Below the pieces are notes generated by a model. The model had not been told where the DNA came from and made no database searches. It saw nothing but the letters and a program-made list of their open reading frames with translations. A stretch of 64,000 nt of DNA, taken from Streptomyces parvus. Its GTDB lineage: Bacteria > Actinomycetota > Actinomycetes > Streptomycetales > Streptomycetaceae. Of this stretch, positions 25,770 to 34,304 are shown one piece after another. The translations under genes were made by a program, and so were the position numbers. Location: assembly GCF_014648875.1 (NCBI RefSeq), contig NZ_BMRY01000012.1, forward strand, positions 62,001 through 126,000, in the 5' to 3' direction. Position 1 is the first letter of the stretch. Every line of letters starts with the position of its first letter.

Positions 25770-28700
25770 ATGACCGTGCCGACCCCGCCGCCGGACGCCC
25801 CCGCCACCGACCGGGTGCGTACGGTCTGCTCGTACTGCGGTGTCGGCTGCGGGATCGTCCTCGACATCGCCGCCGGGCCCGACGGCCGCCGCACCGTCGT
25901 GAAGGCGTCCGGCGACAAGGAGCACCCGTCGAACGCCGGACGGCTGTGCACCAAGGGCGCGACCGGGGCGGACCTCCTCGCCGCCCCCGGCCGGCTGACC
26001 ACCGCCCTGGCCCGCGCCGACCGCAGCGAGCAGCCCGCCCCGCTCGGCCGCGACGCGGCCATCGCGGAGACCGCGCGCCGGCTGCGGTCCGTGCTGGACA
26101 CCCACGGCCCCGACGCGGTGGCCCTCTACGTCTCCGGCCAGATGACGCTGGAGGCGCAGTACCTCGCCAACAAGCTGGCCAAGGGGTTCCTGCGCACCAA
26201 CACCATCGAGTCGAACTCCCGGCTCTGCATGGCGAGCGCGGGCAGCGGCTACAAGCTGTCCCTCGGCGCGGACGGCCCGCCCGGTTCCTACGAGGACTTC
26301 GCCCACGCCGACGTCTTCCTCGTCACCGGCGCCAACATGGCCGACTGCCACCCGATCCTCTTCCTGCGCATGATGGAGCGCGTCAAGGCGGGCGCGAAGC
26401 TGATCGTCGTCGACCCCCGGCGCAACGCCACCGCCGCCAAGGCGGACCTGTACCTCCGGATCCGGCCCGGTACCGACCTGGCCCTCCTCAACGGCCTGCT
26501 GCACCTCCTCGTCGAGAACGGGCACACCGACCCCGCGTTCATCGCCGAGCACACCGAGGGCTGGGAGCGGATGCCCGCCTTCCTCCGCGACTACCCGCCC
26601 GCCGCGGTCGCGGAGATCACCGGCATCCCCGAGGACGACATCCGGCAGGCGGCCCGCTGGATCGGCGAGGCGGGCGAGTGGATGAGCTGCTGGACGATGG
26701 GGCTCAACCAGTCCACCCACGGCACCTGGAACACCAACGCGCTGATCAACCTGCACCTGGCGACCGGCGCGATCTGCCGCCCCGGCAGCGGACCGTTCTC
26801 GCTCACCGGCCAGCCCAACGCCATGGGCGGCCGCGAGATGGGCTACATGGGCCCCGGGCTGCCCGGCCAGCGGTCGGTCCTGTCCGACGAGGACCGCGCC
26901 TTCACCGAGGAGCTGTGGGGCGTCCCGCCCGGCACCCTGCGCGCGGACGGCTCGGGCAGCGGCACGGTCGACATGTTCCGGCGCATGGCCGAGGGGGAGA
27001 TCAAGGCCTGCTGGATCATCTGCACCAACCCGGTCGCCTCGGTCGCCAACCGCCGGACCGTCATCGAGGGCCTGGAAGCCGCCGAATTCGTCGTCACCCA
27101 GGACGTGTTCGCCGACACCGAGACCAACGCGTACGCCGATGTCGTCCTGCCCGCCGCCCTGTGGGCCGAGTCCGAGGGCGTGATGATCAACTCGGAGCGC
27201 ACCCTCACCCTCTCCCGCCGCGCCACCGACCCGCCCGGCGAGGCGTGGCCGGACTGGCGGATCATCGCGGAGGTCGCCTGCGCCCTGGGGTACGAGGACG
27301 CCTTCGGCTACACGAGCGCCGAGGAGATCTTCGCCGAGATCACCCGGGCCTGGAACCCGCACACCGGCTACGACCTGCGCGGTGTGACGTACGAGCGACT
27401 GCGCGAGACGCCCGTCCAGTGGCCGAGCGCGGACGCCGAAGGACCCGCCCGCAATCCCGTGCGCTACCTCAACAACGGCGTCAGCCAGGAGCTGACCGTA
27501 CGGCCCGACGGAACGGTCCCGAGGCTCGCCTTCCCCCTGCCCGGCGGGCGGGCCGTCTTCCACGCCCGCCCGCACCTGCCGCCGGCCGAAATGCCCGATG
27601 AGGACTTCCCTTTCGTGCTCAACACCGGGCGGCTCCAGCACCAGTGGCACACCCTCACCAAGACGGCGAAGATCACCAGACTGAACCGGCTGGACCCGGC
27701 GCCCTTCGTGGAGATCCACCCCGACGACGCGGGCGCCCTGGGACTGGCCGAGGGCGACGGCGTCGAGGTCGCCTCGCGGCGCGGGCGTGCGGTGCTCCCG
27801 GCCCGGATCACCGACCGGGTCGCGGCGGGGGAGTGCTTCGCGCCGTTCCACTGGAACGACCTGTTCGGCGAGTACCTCGGTGTGAACGCGGTGACGAACG
27901 ACGCGGTCGACCCGATCTCGTTCCAGCCGGAGCTGAAGGTGTGCGCGGTCCGGCTGGCGAAGGTCGCGGCCCCGGCGGTGCGCCTCGCTCCCGCCACGGC
28001 GGACCGGATGAGACTGGTGGACCCCGCGGGGCCGGCGGACCTGACGGGGCTGGCGGGTGCCCTGGGTCTGCCGGAGGCCGCCCCGCCGGTCCTGACGGAC
28101 GCGGAACGCCGCTATCTGGCCGGATTCCTGGCGGGCCTCGGCGCCCGCCCGGCGGGCACCCCGGTGCTTCCGGCAGGAGCCCCCTTCGCCCCGGACCACG
28201 CCCTGTGGGTCAACGGAATGCTGGCCGGCGCCTACTCCCGGCTCCCGGAGCCGCCGGAGCCCGGGACCGCGCCCGCACCACCGGAGAGCGCCCCGGAGGA
28301 ACAGGTCGGCCGCCCCGTCGTCGTGCTGTGGGCCTCGCAGACCGGCAACGCGGAGGAGGTCGCCGCGACGGCCGCCCGGACGCTGGCCGACGAGGGGTAC
28401 CGCACCACGCTCCTCGGCATGGACGACGGCACGCCCGACGCCCTGCCGAGCCCGGCCGACCTCCTCGTCGTCACCAGCACCTTCGGCGACGGCGACGCCC
28501 CCGACAACGGTTCCGGCTTCTGGGAGTCGCTGAACGCCCCCGAAACCCCGCGCCTGGAAGGCATCCGCTACGCCGTACTCGCGCTCGGCGACTCCACGTA
28601 CGACGACTTCTGCGGCCACGGCCGCCGCCTGGACGAACGCTTCGGCGAACTGGGCGCGGAACGGCTGATCCCGCGCACCGACTGCGAACCGGAGTACGAG

Positions 28701-29957
28701 CAGCCCTTCGGCCAGTGGCTCAAGGAGGTCCGGGCGGCGCTGGAGGCGACGGCACCGGAAGGAACCACGGGGTGGGAAGCCGCACCGCCAACGAGGCCGT
28801 CGGCGTCACCGGACGGGAAGCAGCCCGCCCGTCCCTCCAGGGCCGAGCCCGTGACCGGCCTCCTCACCGGGAACCGCCTCCTGAGCCTGCCCGGCGCGAC
28901 GAAGGAGGTCCGCGCGTTCACGATCGACACGCGGCACGCCGACACCCCCCTGACCTACACGGCCGGGGACGCCCTCGGCGTACGGCCGCTCAACTGCCCG
29001 GACCTGGTGGCCGAGTGGCTCGCCGTCACCGGGCTCGACCCGGCGGCCGAGGTGGACATCGACGGGCACGGCCCGGTCGCGCTGGGGACGGCGCTGCACC
29101 GCCACCTCGACATCACCCGCATCACCCCGGACCTGCTGCGCCTGGTCGCCGACCACACGGGGGACCGGTCCCTGAAGAAGCTGCTCCGCCCCGACAACAA
29201 GGGCGAGCGGGACCGGTGGATATGGGGGCGGCAGGCCGTCGACGTGCTGGCCGAGCACCCGGTGCGGGCCACGGCCGCCACATGGGCCGAGGTGCTGGGA
29301 CCGCTGCGCCCGCGGCTGTACTCCATAGCCTCCAGCCCCCTTGAGGACCCTCACCGGATGCGCCTCACGGTCTCCGTGATCCGTTACGAGAGCGACCTCG
29401 GCCGGATGCGTAAGGGCGTCGCCTCCACGTTCCTCGCGGACGCCGAACCGGACAGCCCCGTCCCGGTGTTCGTCCAGCGCAACGACCGCTTCCGCCCGCC
29501 CGCCGACCCGGCCACTCCGATGATCATGGTCGGTCCCGGTACGGGAGTCGCCCCGTTCCTGGGCTTCCTGGAGGAGCGCCGCGCGCTCGGCCACTCCGGC
29601 GCCAACTGGCTGTTCTTCGGCGAGCAGCACCGCGCCACGGACTTCTACTACCGCGAGGAGCTCGACGCGATGAGCCGCTCGGGCACCCTCACCCGCCTGG
29701 ACACCGCCTTCTCCCGCGACCAGCGGGCCAAGGTCTACGTCCAGGACCGGATGCGCGAGCACGGGGCCCAGCTCTGGTCCTGGCTCCGCGACGGCGCCCA
29801 CCTCTACGTCTGCGGCGACGCCTCCCGCATGGCCAAGGACGTCGACCGGGCGCTGCGTGACATCGCCGTCGCCCACGGGGGACTCGAACCCGACGCCGCG
29901 GCCGCCCAGGTCAAGCAGCTAGCCTCGGACCGCAGATACGTACGGGACGTGTACTGA
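25770..29957 (+). CDS. Assimilatory nitrate reductase fused to sulfite-reductase-type flavoprotein
   Basis: The 1395-residue protein combines two enzymes. Residues 1-about 710 are a molybdopterin oxidoreductase of the NasA/NarB kind, with a [4Fe-4S] site (Cys20, Cys23, Cys27, Cys60) and Lys62 in RLCTKG; the substrate is nitrate. Residues about 848-990 are a flavodoxin-like FMN domain (WASQTGNAEEVA, TSTFGDGDAPDNG). The FAD domain has RLYSIASS near 1181. The NADPH part has GPGTGVAPFLGF near 1255 and LYVCGDAS near 1350, and the chain ends in VRDVY, as in CysJ. It therefore needs no separate reductase subunit. ATG 25770 follows GAAGGG. No nitrite reductase or transporter is adjacent. Confidence 0.93.
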   Translation: MTVPTPPPDAPATDRVRTVCSYCGVGCGIVLDIAAGPDGRRTVVKASGDKEHPSNAGRLCTKGATGADLLAAPGRLTTALARADRSEQPAPLGRDAAIAETARRLRSVLDTHGPDAVALYVSGQMTLEAQYLANKLAKGFLRTNTIESNSRLCMASAGSGYKLSLGADGPPGSYEDFAHADVFLVTGANMADCHPILFLRMMERVKAGAKLIVVDPRRNATAAKADLYLRIRPGTDLALLNGLLHLLVENGHTDPAFIAEHTEGWERMPAFLRDYPPAAVAEITGIPEDDIRQAARWIGEAGEWMSCWTMGLNQSTHGTWNTNALINLHLATGAICRPGSGPFSLTGQPNAMGGREMGYMGPGLPGQRSVLSDEDRAFTEELWGVPPGTLRADGSGSGTVDMFRRMAEGEIKACWIICTNPVASVANRRTVIEGLEAAEFVVTQDVFADTETNAYADVVLPAALWAESEGVMINSERTLTLSRRATDPPGEAWPDWRIIAEVACALGYEDAFGYTSAEEIFAEITRAWNPHTGYDLRGVTYERLRETPVQWPSADAEGPARNPVRYLNNGVSQELTVRPDGTVPRLAFPLPGGRAVFHARPHLPPAEMPDEDFPFVLNTGRLQHQWHTLTKTAKITRLNRLDPAPFVEIHPDDAGALGLAEGDGVEVASRRGRAVLPARITDRVAAGECFAPFHWNDLFGEYLGVNAVTNDAVDPISFQPELKVCAVRLAKVAAPAVRLAPATADRMRLVDPAGPADLTGLAGALGLPEAAPPVLTDAERRYLAGFLAGLGARPAGTPVLPAGAPFAPDHALWVNGMLAGAYSRLPEPPEPGTAPAPPESAPEEQVGRPVVVLWASQTGNAEEVAATAARTLADEGYRTTLLGMDDGTPDALPSPADLLVVTSTFGDGDAPDNGSGFWESLNAPETPRLEGIRYAVLALGDSTYDDFCGHGRRLDERFGELGAERLIPRTDCEPEYEQPFGQWLKEVRAALEATAPEGTTGWEAAPPTRPSASPDGKQPARPSRAEPVTGLLTGNRLLSLPGATKEVRAFTIDTRHADTPLTYTAGDALGVRPLNCPDLVAEWLAVTGLDPAAEVDIDGHGPVALGTALHRHLDITRITPDLLRLVADHTGDRSLKKLLRPDNKGERDRWIWGRQAVDVLAEHPVRATAATWAEVLGPLRPRLYSIASSPLEDPHRMRLTVSVIRYESDLGRMRKGVASTFLADAEPDSPVPVFVQRNDRFRPPADPATPMIMVGPGTGVAPFLGFLEERRALGHSGANWLFFGEQHRATDFYYREELDAMSRSGTLTRLDTAFSRDQRAKVYVQDRMREHGAQLWSWLRDGAHLYVCGDASRMAKDVDRALRDIAVAHGGLEPDAAAAQVKQLASDRRYVRDVY

Positions 29958-29985
29958 GGGACCGTCCGACCGAGGGAGTACGGGA

Positions 29986-30552
29986 ATGGCCTGGGCGGAA
30001 GTACCGGTGGACACCGCGGAACCGGCGGCGGGCGCGGTCCTCCTGACCGGCATCCCCGGCAGCGGCAAGAGCACGGTGGCCGCGGCGCTCGCCGCCCGGT
30101 TCGCCGCCTCCGCCCACATCGAGGTGGACGCTCTCCAGGAACTCATCGTCTCCGGCGGCCGATGGCCCTCGCCCGACCGGGACGAGGAGGCGGACCGCCA
30201 GATCTTCCTCCGGGCCCGCAACGCCTGCCTGCTGGCGGACAGTTTCATCGCCGCGGGCTTTCTCCCGGTCATCGACGACGTCGTCGTACGCCGCGCCCAC
30301 CTCGACTTCTACCGCACCACGCTCACCGGCGGACCGCTGCACCGCGTCGTCCTGGCCCCGGGCGCGGCGAAGGCCCGGGAACGCAATCTGGCCCGGGACA
30401 AGACGCTCACGACGGACTGGTCGTTCCTGGAGACGGCGATGCGCGACGAACTGGCCGAGGAGAACATCTGGATCGACAGCGCGGAACTGACGGTGGCCGA
30501 AACGGTCGACGCGGTCCTGTCCGCCACCGGCCTGACGCCCACGGGCCCCTGA
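29986..30552 (+). CDS. P-loop kinase / AAA family ATPase
   Basis: A 188-residue nucleotide kinase-like protein with Walker A GIPGSGKST near residue 24 and a DALQELIVSGG switch-like segment. The C-terminal Arg-containing helix (KARERNLARDK) is like that of chloramphenicol phosphotransferase and related small-molecule kinases. The substrate is unknown. It starts 29 nt after the nitrate reductase stop and may be cotranscribed. A terminator follows at 30630. Confidence 0.8.
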   Translation: MAWAEVPVDTAEPAAGAVLLTGIPGSGKSTVAAALAARFAASAHIEVDALQELIVSGGRWPSPDRDEEADRQIFLRARNACLLADSFIAAGFLPVIDDVVVRRAHLDFYRTTLTGGPLHRVVLAPGAAKARERNLARDKTLTTDWSFLETAMRDELAEENIWIDSAELTVAETVDAVLSATGLTPTGP

Positions 30553-30629
30553 CCCCACGGGCATTGTCAGACCCCCGCCGTACGGTGGGACCATCTATCC
30601 GCGCTGCTGGCTGCTGCGCTGCTGGATCG

Positions 30630-30655
30630 CCCCGCCCGGCTGCTCCCGGGCGGGG
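30630..30655. terminator. Bidirectional terminator
   Basis: CCCCGCCCGG (30630-30639) and CCGGGCGGGG (30646-30655) are exact reverse complements with a 6-nt loop. It lies between the convergent kinase and DUF4352 genes. Confidence 0.8.
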
Positions 30656-30671
30656 TGCACCTTCTTCTGGG

Positions 30672-31259
30672 TCAGGAGACGTCGCCGCGGACGCTGTCGC
30701 CGAGGAGCCCATCGGTGTACGTCACGTACTTGGCGTCGAACGTGCCCTTGGCGGTGACGGTTCCGGTGGCGTTCTCGCCGGGGGAGAGCGTCATGGCGTC
30801 CAGCTGGTCTTCGTCGACGCCGAGTTCGACGGTGTGCTTGCTGCCGTCGGTGTCGGTGATGGTGACGTACAGCGGGTTGACCTCGATGTCGCTCTTGCTG
30901 TTGTTCGTGATGGTGACCTGGACGCTGGTGTAGTCGTCGCCCTGGGCGAGGACGCTCTTCTTGAACGCGACGGCCTTCGCAGTGACGGTCACGGGAGCCT
31001 TCTCGGCCGACTCCTCTTCCTTGGGCTCGTCCTTCTTGGCTTCCCCCTGGGTGGCCGACGGCTTCGTGGTCGACGATTCGTTGCCGTCGTCTCCGCCACT
31101 GGCGACCATGGCGATGACGGCGATGAGGACGATCAGGCCGACGATCCCGAGGCACCCGAACCCGATGATCCTTCCGGTCTTCCTCTTCCGCGGCGGGGGC
31201 GGCTGCTGCCCCCATCCGGGCTGCTGCGGCTGACCGGGCTGCGGCTGCTGGTACGTCAT
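30672..31259 (-). CDS. DUF4352-type membrane-anchored protein
   Basis: The 195-residue protein has a Gln/Pro-rich cytoplasmic start (MTYQQPQPGQPQQPG), one membrane segment (GCLGIVGLIVLIAVIAMVAS) and a Lys/Glu-rich linker. An extracellular Ig-like DUF4352 domain follows (VTVTAKAVAF, DDYTSVQVTITNNS, LSPGENATGTV). The role is unknown. ATG 31259 follows GGGGGA and is preferred to an upstream frame start. The layout resembles the larger protein at 36447-37544. Confidence 0.82.
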   Translation of the reverse strand: MTYQQPQPGQPQQPGWGQQPPPPRKRKTGRIIGFGCLGIVGLIVLIAVIAMVASGGDDGNESSTTKPSATQGEAKKDEPKEEESAEKAPVTVTAKAVAFKKSVLAQGDDYTSVQVTITNNSKSDIEVNPLYVTITDTDGSKHTVELGVDEDQLDAMTLSPGENATGTVTAKGTFDAKYVTYTDGLLGDSVRGDVS

Positions 31260-31415
31260 ACGTCCCCCTTGTGCGGTTCGTGGAGGCATGACCGTAGCGA
31301 CCCGTGGGCAACTGGAGAGGCTGGTTGTCCGGTTGGTGACGGATATGTGACCGAAAGATGGAGGAAGCGTGGATCGTCCGTTCTGTTCTCGAACTGAACG
31401 CCGACTTCCGGTGCC

Positions 31416-31430
31416 CCGGTCGGCGACCGG
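31416..31430 (-). terminator. Short hairpin after uppP
   Basis: CCGGTC-3 nt-GACCGG directly follows the uppP stop codon; the stem is only 6 bp. Confidence 0.45.
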
Positions 31431-31431
31431 A

Positions 31432-32304
31432 TCAGCCCGCCGACTCGCCCGCGTGCGGGCTCAGCGCGCCCGACCAGACCAGCGCGAAGATGAGGATGCC
31501 GAGCAGGATGCGGTAGATGACGAAGGGCATGAAGCTCTTGGTGGTGATGAACTTCATGAACCACGCGATGACGGCGTAGCCGACGAAGAAGGCCACCAGG
31601 GTCGCGAAGATCGTCGGGCCCCAGGAGACATGCCCCTCGCCCACGTCCTTCAGTTCGTACGCGCCCGAGGCCAGCACCGCGGGGATCGCCAGCAGGAACG
31701 AGTAGCGGGCGGCCGATTCCCGGGTGTAGCCCATCAGCAGGCCGCCGCTGATCGTCGCGCCCGAGCGGGAGACGCCGGGGATCAGCGCCATCGCCTGGCA
31801 GAACCCGTAGACGAGGCCGTCCTTGACGCCCAGGTCCTTGAGCGTCTTGCGCTCCTTCACCACCCGGTGCTTGCCGCCCGTCTCGTCGCGCGCGGCCAGC
31901 CGGTCGGCGACGCCGAGCACGATGCCCATGACGATCAGCGTCGTCGCGATCAGCCGCAGATCGCGGAACGGGCCCTCGATCTGGTCCTTGAGGGTGAGGC
32001 CCAGCACGCCGATGGGGATCGAGCCGACGATGACCAGCCAGCCCATCTGGGCGTCGTGGTCGCTGCGCATCGCACGGTCCGTCAGGGAACGGAACCAGGC
32101 CGACAGGATGCGCGCGATGTCCTTGCGGAAGTAGATGAGCACCGCCGTCTCGGTGCCGATCTGGGTGATCGCGGTGAACGCCGCCCCGGGGTCGTGCCAG
32201 CCGGCGAACGCGGCCGTCAGCCGCAGATGCGCGCTGGAGGAGATCGGCAGGAACTCGGTGAGTCCCTGAACAAGTCCCAGGACGAATGATTCGAACCAGC
32301 TCAT
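31432..32304 (-). CDS. uppP: Undecaprenyl-diphosphate phosphatase (BacA type)
   Basis: The 290-residue membrane enzyme recycles the lipid carrier of cell-wall synthesis by removing one phosphate from undecaprenyl diphosphate. Both signature loops are present: GLTEFLPISSSAHL near residue 15 and PGVSRSGATIS near 175. It has about eight membrane segments. Overproduction is known to give bacitracin resistance. The ATG at 32304 matches the family start (MSWFESFVLGLVQG); the frame is open 29 residues further upstream, but that part is not conserved. Confidence 0.95.
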   Translation of the reverse strand: MSWFESFVLGLVQGLTEFLPISSSAHLRLTAAFAGWHDPGAAFTAITQIGTETAVLIYFRKDIARILSAWFRSLTDRAMRSDHDAQMGWLVIVGSIPIGVLGLTLKDQIEGPFRDLRLIATTLIVMGIVLGVADRLAARDETGGKHRVVKERKTLKDLGVKDGLVYGFCQAMALIPGVSRSGATISGGLLMGYTRESAARYSFLLAIPAVLASGAYELKDVGEGHVSWGPTIFATLVAFFVGYAVIAWFMKFITTKSFMPFVIYRILLGILIFALVWSGALSPHAGESAG

Positions 32305-32473
32305 GGGGCTTAGGCCATCCCGGAGGTGATCGTGCATCGGCCACGGGCGGCTGGGCCCGTCGGCGGCGTGCAAAGTGCGGAGTGCGGTCAAGGACTTCGA
32401 GGTCGCGGGCAGCGTATCGCCTGAAAGTGAACGTCAGGCCGACTGCACTGGTCATCCACGTGCCGCCGGACGC

Positions 32474-33196
32474 TCAGTCCTTCGGCGTGTCGCGGCCCAG
32501 CCGGTGGCGTCTGCGCCAGGCCACCAGCGCCCCGCCGAGACCGGACAGCACGATGAAGCCCATGGCGGCCAGGAACACCGGCGAGGTCGGCGACGCGGCC
32601 TCGCTGCCGGCTATCACGTACGCCGCCGTGTTCGGGATCGACCCGAGACCGGTGGCCAGCAGGAACGGCGGAGCGCCCATCCGGGAGGTCGCCGCGCAGT
32701 AGTTGGCGGCGGCGAACGGCACCCCGGGAAAGAGCCGCAGCGCCAGCACCGACCGGAAGCCGTGCCGGCTCAGCACCCCGTCCGCCGCGGTGAGCAGCCT
32801 CCCGCGCAGCAGGGTCCGCAACGCGTCCTGCCCCAGCACCCGGCCCAGCATGAACGACACGCCCGCACCCAGCACCGTGCCCGCCAGCGCCGCCGCCAGA
32901 CCCGTCTGGGCGCCGAACAACGCGCCCGCGGCGATGTTCAGCAGCGGCCGCGGCACGAACGCCACCGTCAGCGCCCCGTACGCGAGGCCGAAGACCATCG
33001 CCGCCGCGCCCCCGGTCAGCTCGGGCGGCCAGCCCGACGCCAGCAGCCGCTGTGGTTCGAACAGCAGCATCGTCGACGCGGCCCCGAGCAGGACGACGAC
33101 GAGCAGCGAGAGGCGGGACCACGGAGACAGCAGCGCCCGGGAGAGGCGCGGTGCCGGACCGGAGGCGGGCCGGACAGCGGGGACGGGGTCGAACAT
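32474..33196 (-). CDS. TVP38/TMEM64 (DedA-superfamily) membrane protein
   Basis: The 240-residue protein has about six membrane segments and the family loop FVPRPLLNIAAGALFG. The conserved RLFPGVPFAAANYCAATSRM lies further on. Relatives are lipid scramblases or carriers for membrane phospholipids, including undecaprenyl phosphate. Proximity to uppP on the same strand, 170 bp upstream, is suggestive. ATG 33196 has no ribosome site and may be a leaderless start. It is divergent from the AlkD-like gene at 33246 across 49 bp. Confidence 0.85.
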   Translation of the reverse strand: MFDPVPAVRPASGPAPRLSRALLSPWSRLSLLVVVLLGAASTMLLFEPQRLLASGWPPELTGGAAAMVFGLAYGALTVAFVPRPLLNIAAGALFGAQTGLAAALAGTVLGAGVSFMLGRVLGQDALRTLLRGRLLTAADGVLSRHGFRSVLALRLFPGVPFAAANYCAATSRMGAPPFLLATGLGSIPNTAAYVIAGSEAASPTSPVFLAAMGFIVLSGLGGALVAWRRRHRLGRDTPKD

Positions 33197-33245
33197 TCGG
33201 GGAGAGTAACCGAAAAGGATGTGTGATCGCCGTAATGTGCGTCGC

Positions 33246-33971
33246 GTGAACCCCGCCGCCGACGCCCCTGCCGACGCTCCCGACCCGCCGGCCAGCGCCC
33301 TCGCCGACACCGTCCTGGAGCGGCTCGTCGCCGTCTACGCCCCCGCCGCCGACCCCGTACGGGCCGAGGGGGCCGCCGCGTACATGAAGCACGTCGCACC
33401 CTTCCTCGGGATCCCCACCCCCGAGCGCCGGGCCCTGTCACGAACCGTGCTGGCGGGCACCGGGCGGCCGGACGAGCGGGACTGCACGGCGATCGCACTG
33501 CGCTGCTGGCGGCTGCCCGAGCGCGAGTACCACTACTTCGCCGTCGACTATCTGCGCCGCCACGCGGGTCGCTGCACCTCCGGCTTCCTGCCCGTCCTGC
33601 ACCACCTGGTGACCACCGTCCCCTGGTGGGACACGGTCGACCTGCTCGCCGCGCATGTCGCGGGCCCCCTGGTCGCCGCCGACCCGGCGCTCGTCCGGGA
33701 GATGGACCGGTGGATCGACGACCCCAGCCTCTGGGCCGCCAGGACCGCCCTTCTCCACCAGCTGCGCTACAAGGAAGCCACCGACGCCGACCGGCTGTTC
33801 GGCTACTGCCTGCGCCGCGCGGACCACCCCGACTTCTTCATCCGCAAGGCGATCGGCTGGGCCCTGCGCGAGTACGCCAAGACCGACCCCGCCGCCGTAC
33901 GCGACTTCGTCGAGGGCGCGCGGACCCGGCTGTCGCCGCTCTCCGTACGCGAGGCGCTCAAGAACCTCTGA
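33246..33971 (+). CDS. DNA alkylation repair protein (AlkD-like)
   Basis: The 241-residue all-helical protein has the HEAT-like repeats of AlkC/AlkD glycosylases: LGIPTPERRALSR, the core VTTVPWWDTVDLLAAHVAG, and FFIRKAIGWALREYAKTDP. AlkD removes bulky positively charged bases such as 3-methyladenine adducts. The Trp-Trp-Asp motif is the usual catalytic neighbourhood. The GTG at 33246 is preferred; an ATG frame start 27 nt upstream is less natural. Confidence 0.88.
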   Translation: MNPAADAPADAPDPPASALADTVLERLVAVYAPAADPVRAEGAAAYMKHVAPFLGIPTPERRALSRTVLAGTGRPDERDCTAIALRCWRLPEREYHYFAVDYLRRHAGRCTSGFLPVLHHLVTTVPWWDTVDLLAAHVAGPLVAADPALVREMDRWIDDPSLWAARTALLHQLRYKEATDADRLFGYCLRRADHPDFFIRKAIGWALREYAKTDPAAVRDFVEGARTRLSPLSVREALKNL

Positions 33972-34027
33972 GCCCCAACACCCCGTGGGAGTCGGAAAAC
34001 CATTCGACGCGGCCGCCGCGCCCGGCC

Positions 34028-34204
34028 ATGATCAGGGGCATGTTCCGGTACGCCTTCCACGCAGCGCCGTCCGCAGTCGCGGACGCGCCGAAGGCTGCCG
34101 TGAACGACGCGGTCGCCGAGGCACTCGCCCCGACCGCAGCCGCGGCAGCAGTCGCCGCGGCGTTCGCCGTTGCCGCAGCTCCCATCGGCGGCGCCCGAAG
34201 CTGA
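34028..34204 (+). CDS. Possible small Ala-rich ORF ahead of tuf3
   Basis: A 58-codon frame (MIRGMFRYAFHAAPSAV start, about 40% Ala) has roughly 80% G/C at third positions, which suggests coding. No ribosome site is visible and I recognise no family. Its stop lies in the first arm of the hairpin at 34203. It could be a leader peptide for tuf3 or chance. Confidence 0.25.
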   Translation: MIRGMFRYAFHAAPSAVADAPKAAVNDAVAEALAPTAAAAAVAAAFAVAAAPIGGARS

Positions 34205-34245
34205 CCCTCCCCCGACAGTCCGGCGGACCCCGCAAGGGGAGGGTC
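34203..34245 (+). promoter_or_regulatory. Leader hairpin upstream of tuf3
   Basis: GACCCTCCCC (34203-34212) pairs exactly with GGGGAGGGTC (34236-34245) across a 23-nt loop, ending 59 nt before the tuf3 ATG. It could end upstream transcription or act as an attenuator. Confidence 0.45.
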
Positions 34246-34304
34246 GGCGGGGCCCTGGGGTCTTCATCTTTTCTCAGCTTCGAGTGCTTCAGAAGGAACG
34301 AGCC

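Noticed and set aside
25605..28619. A 1004-codon minus-strand open frame opposite the nitrate reductase gene
   Set aside because: It is antisense to clear domain motifs on the plus strand and has no recognisable family; long antisense frames are a usual effect of high-GC coding.
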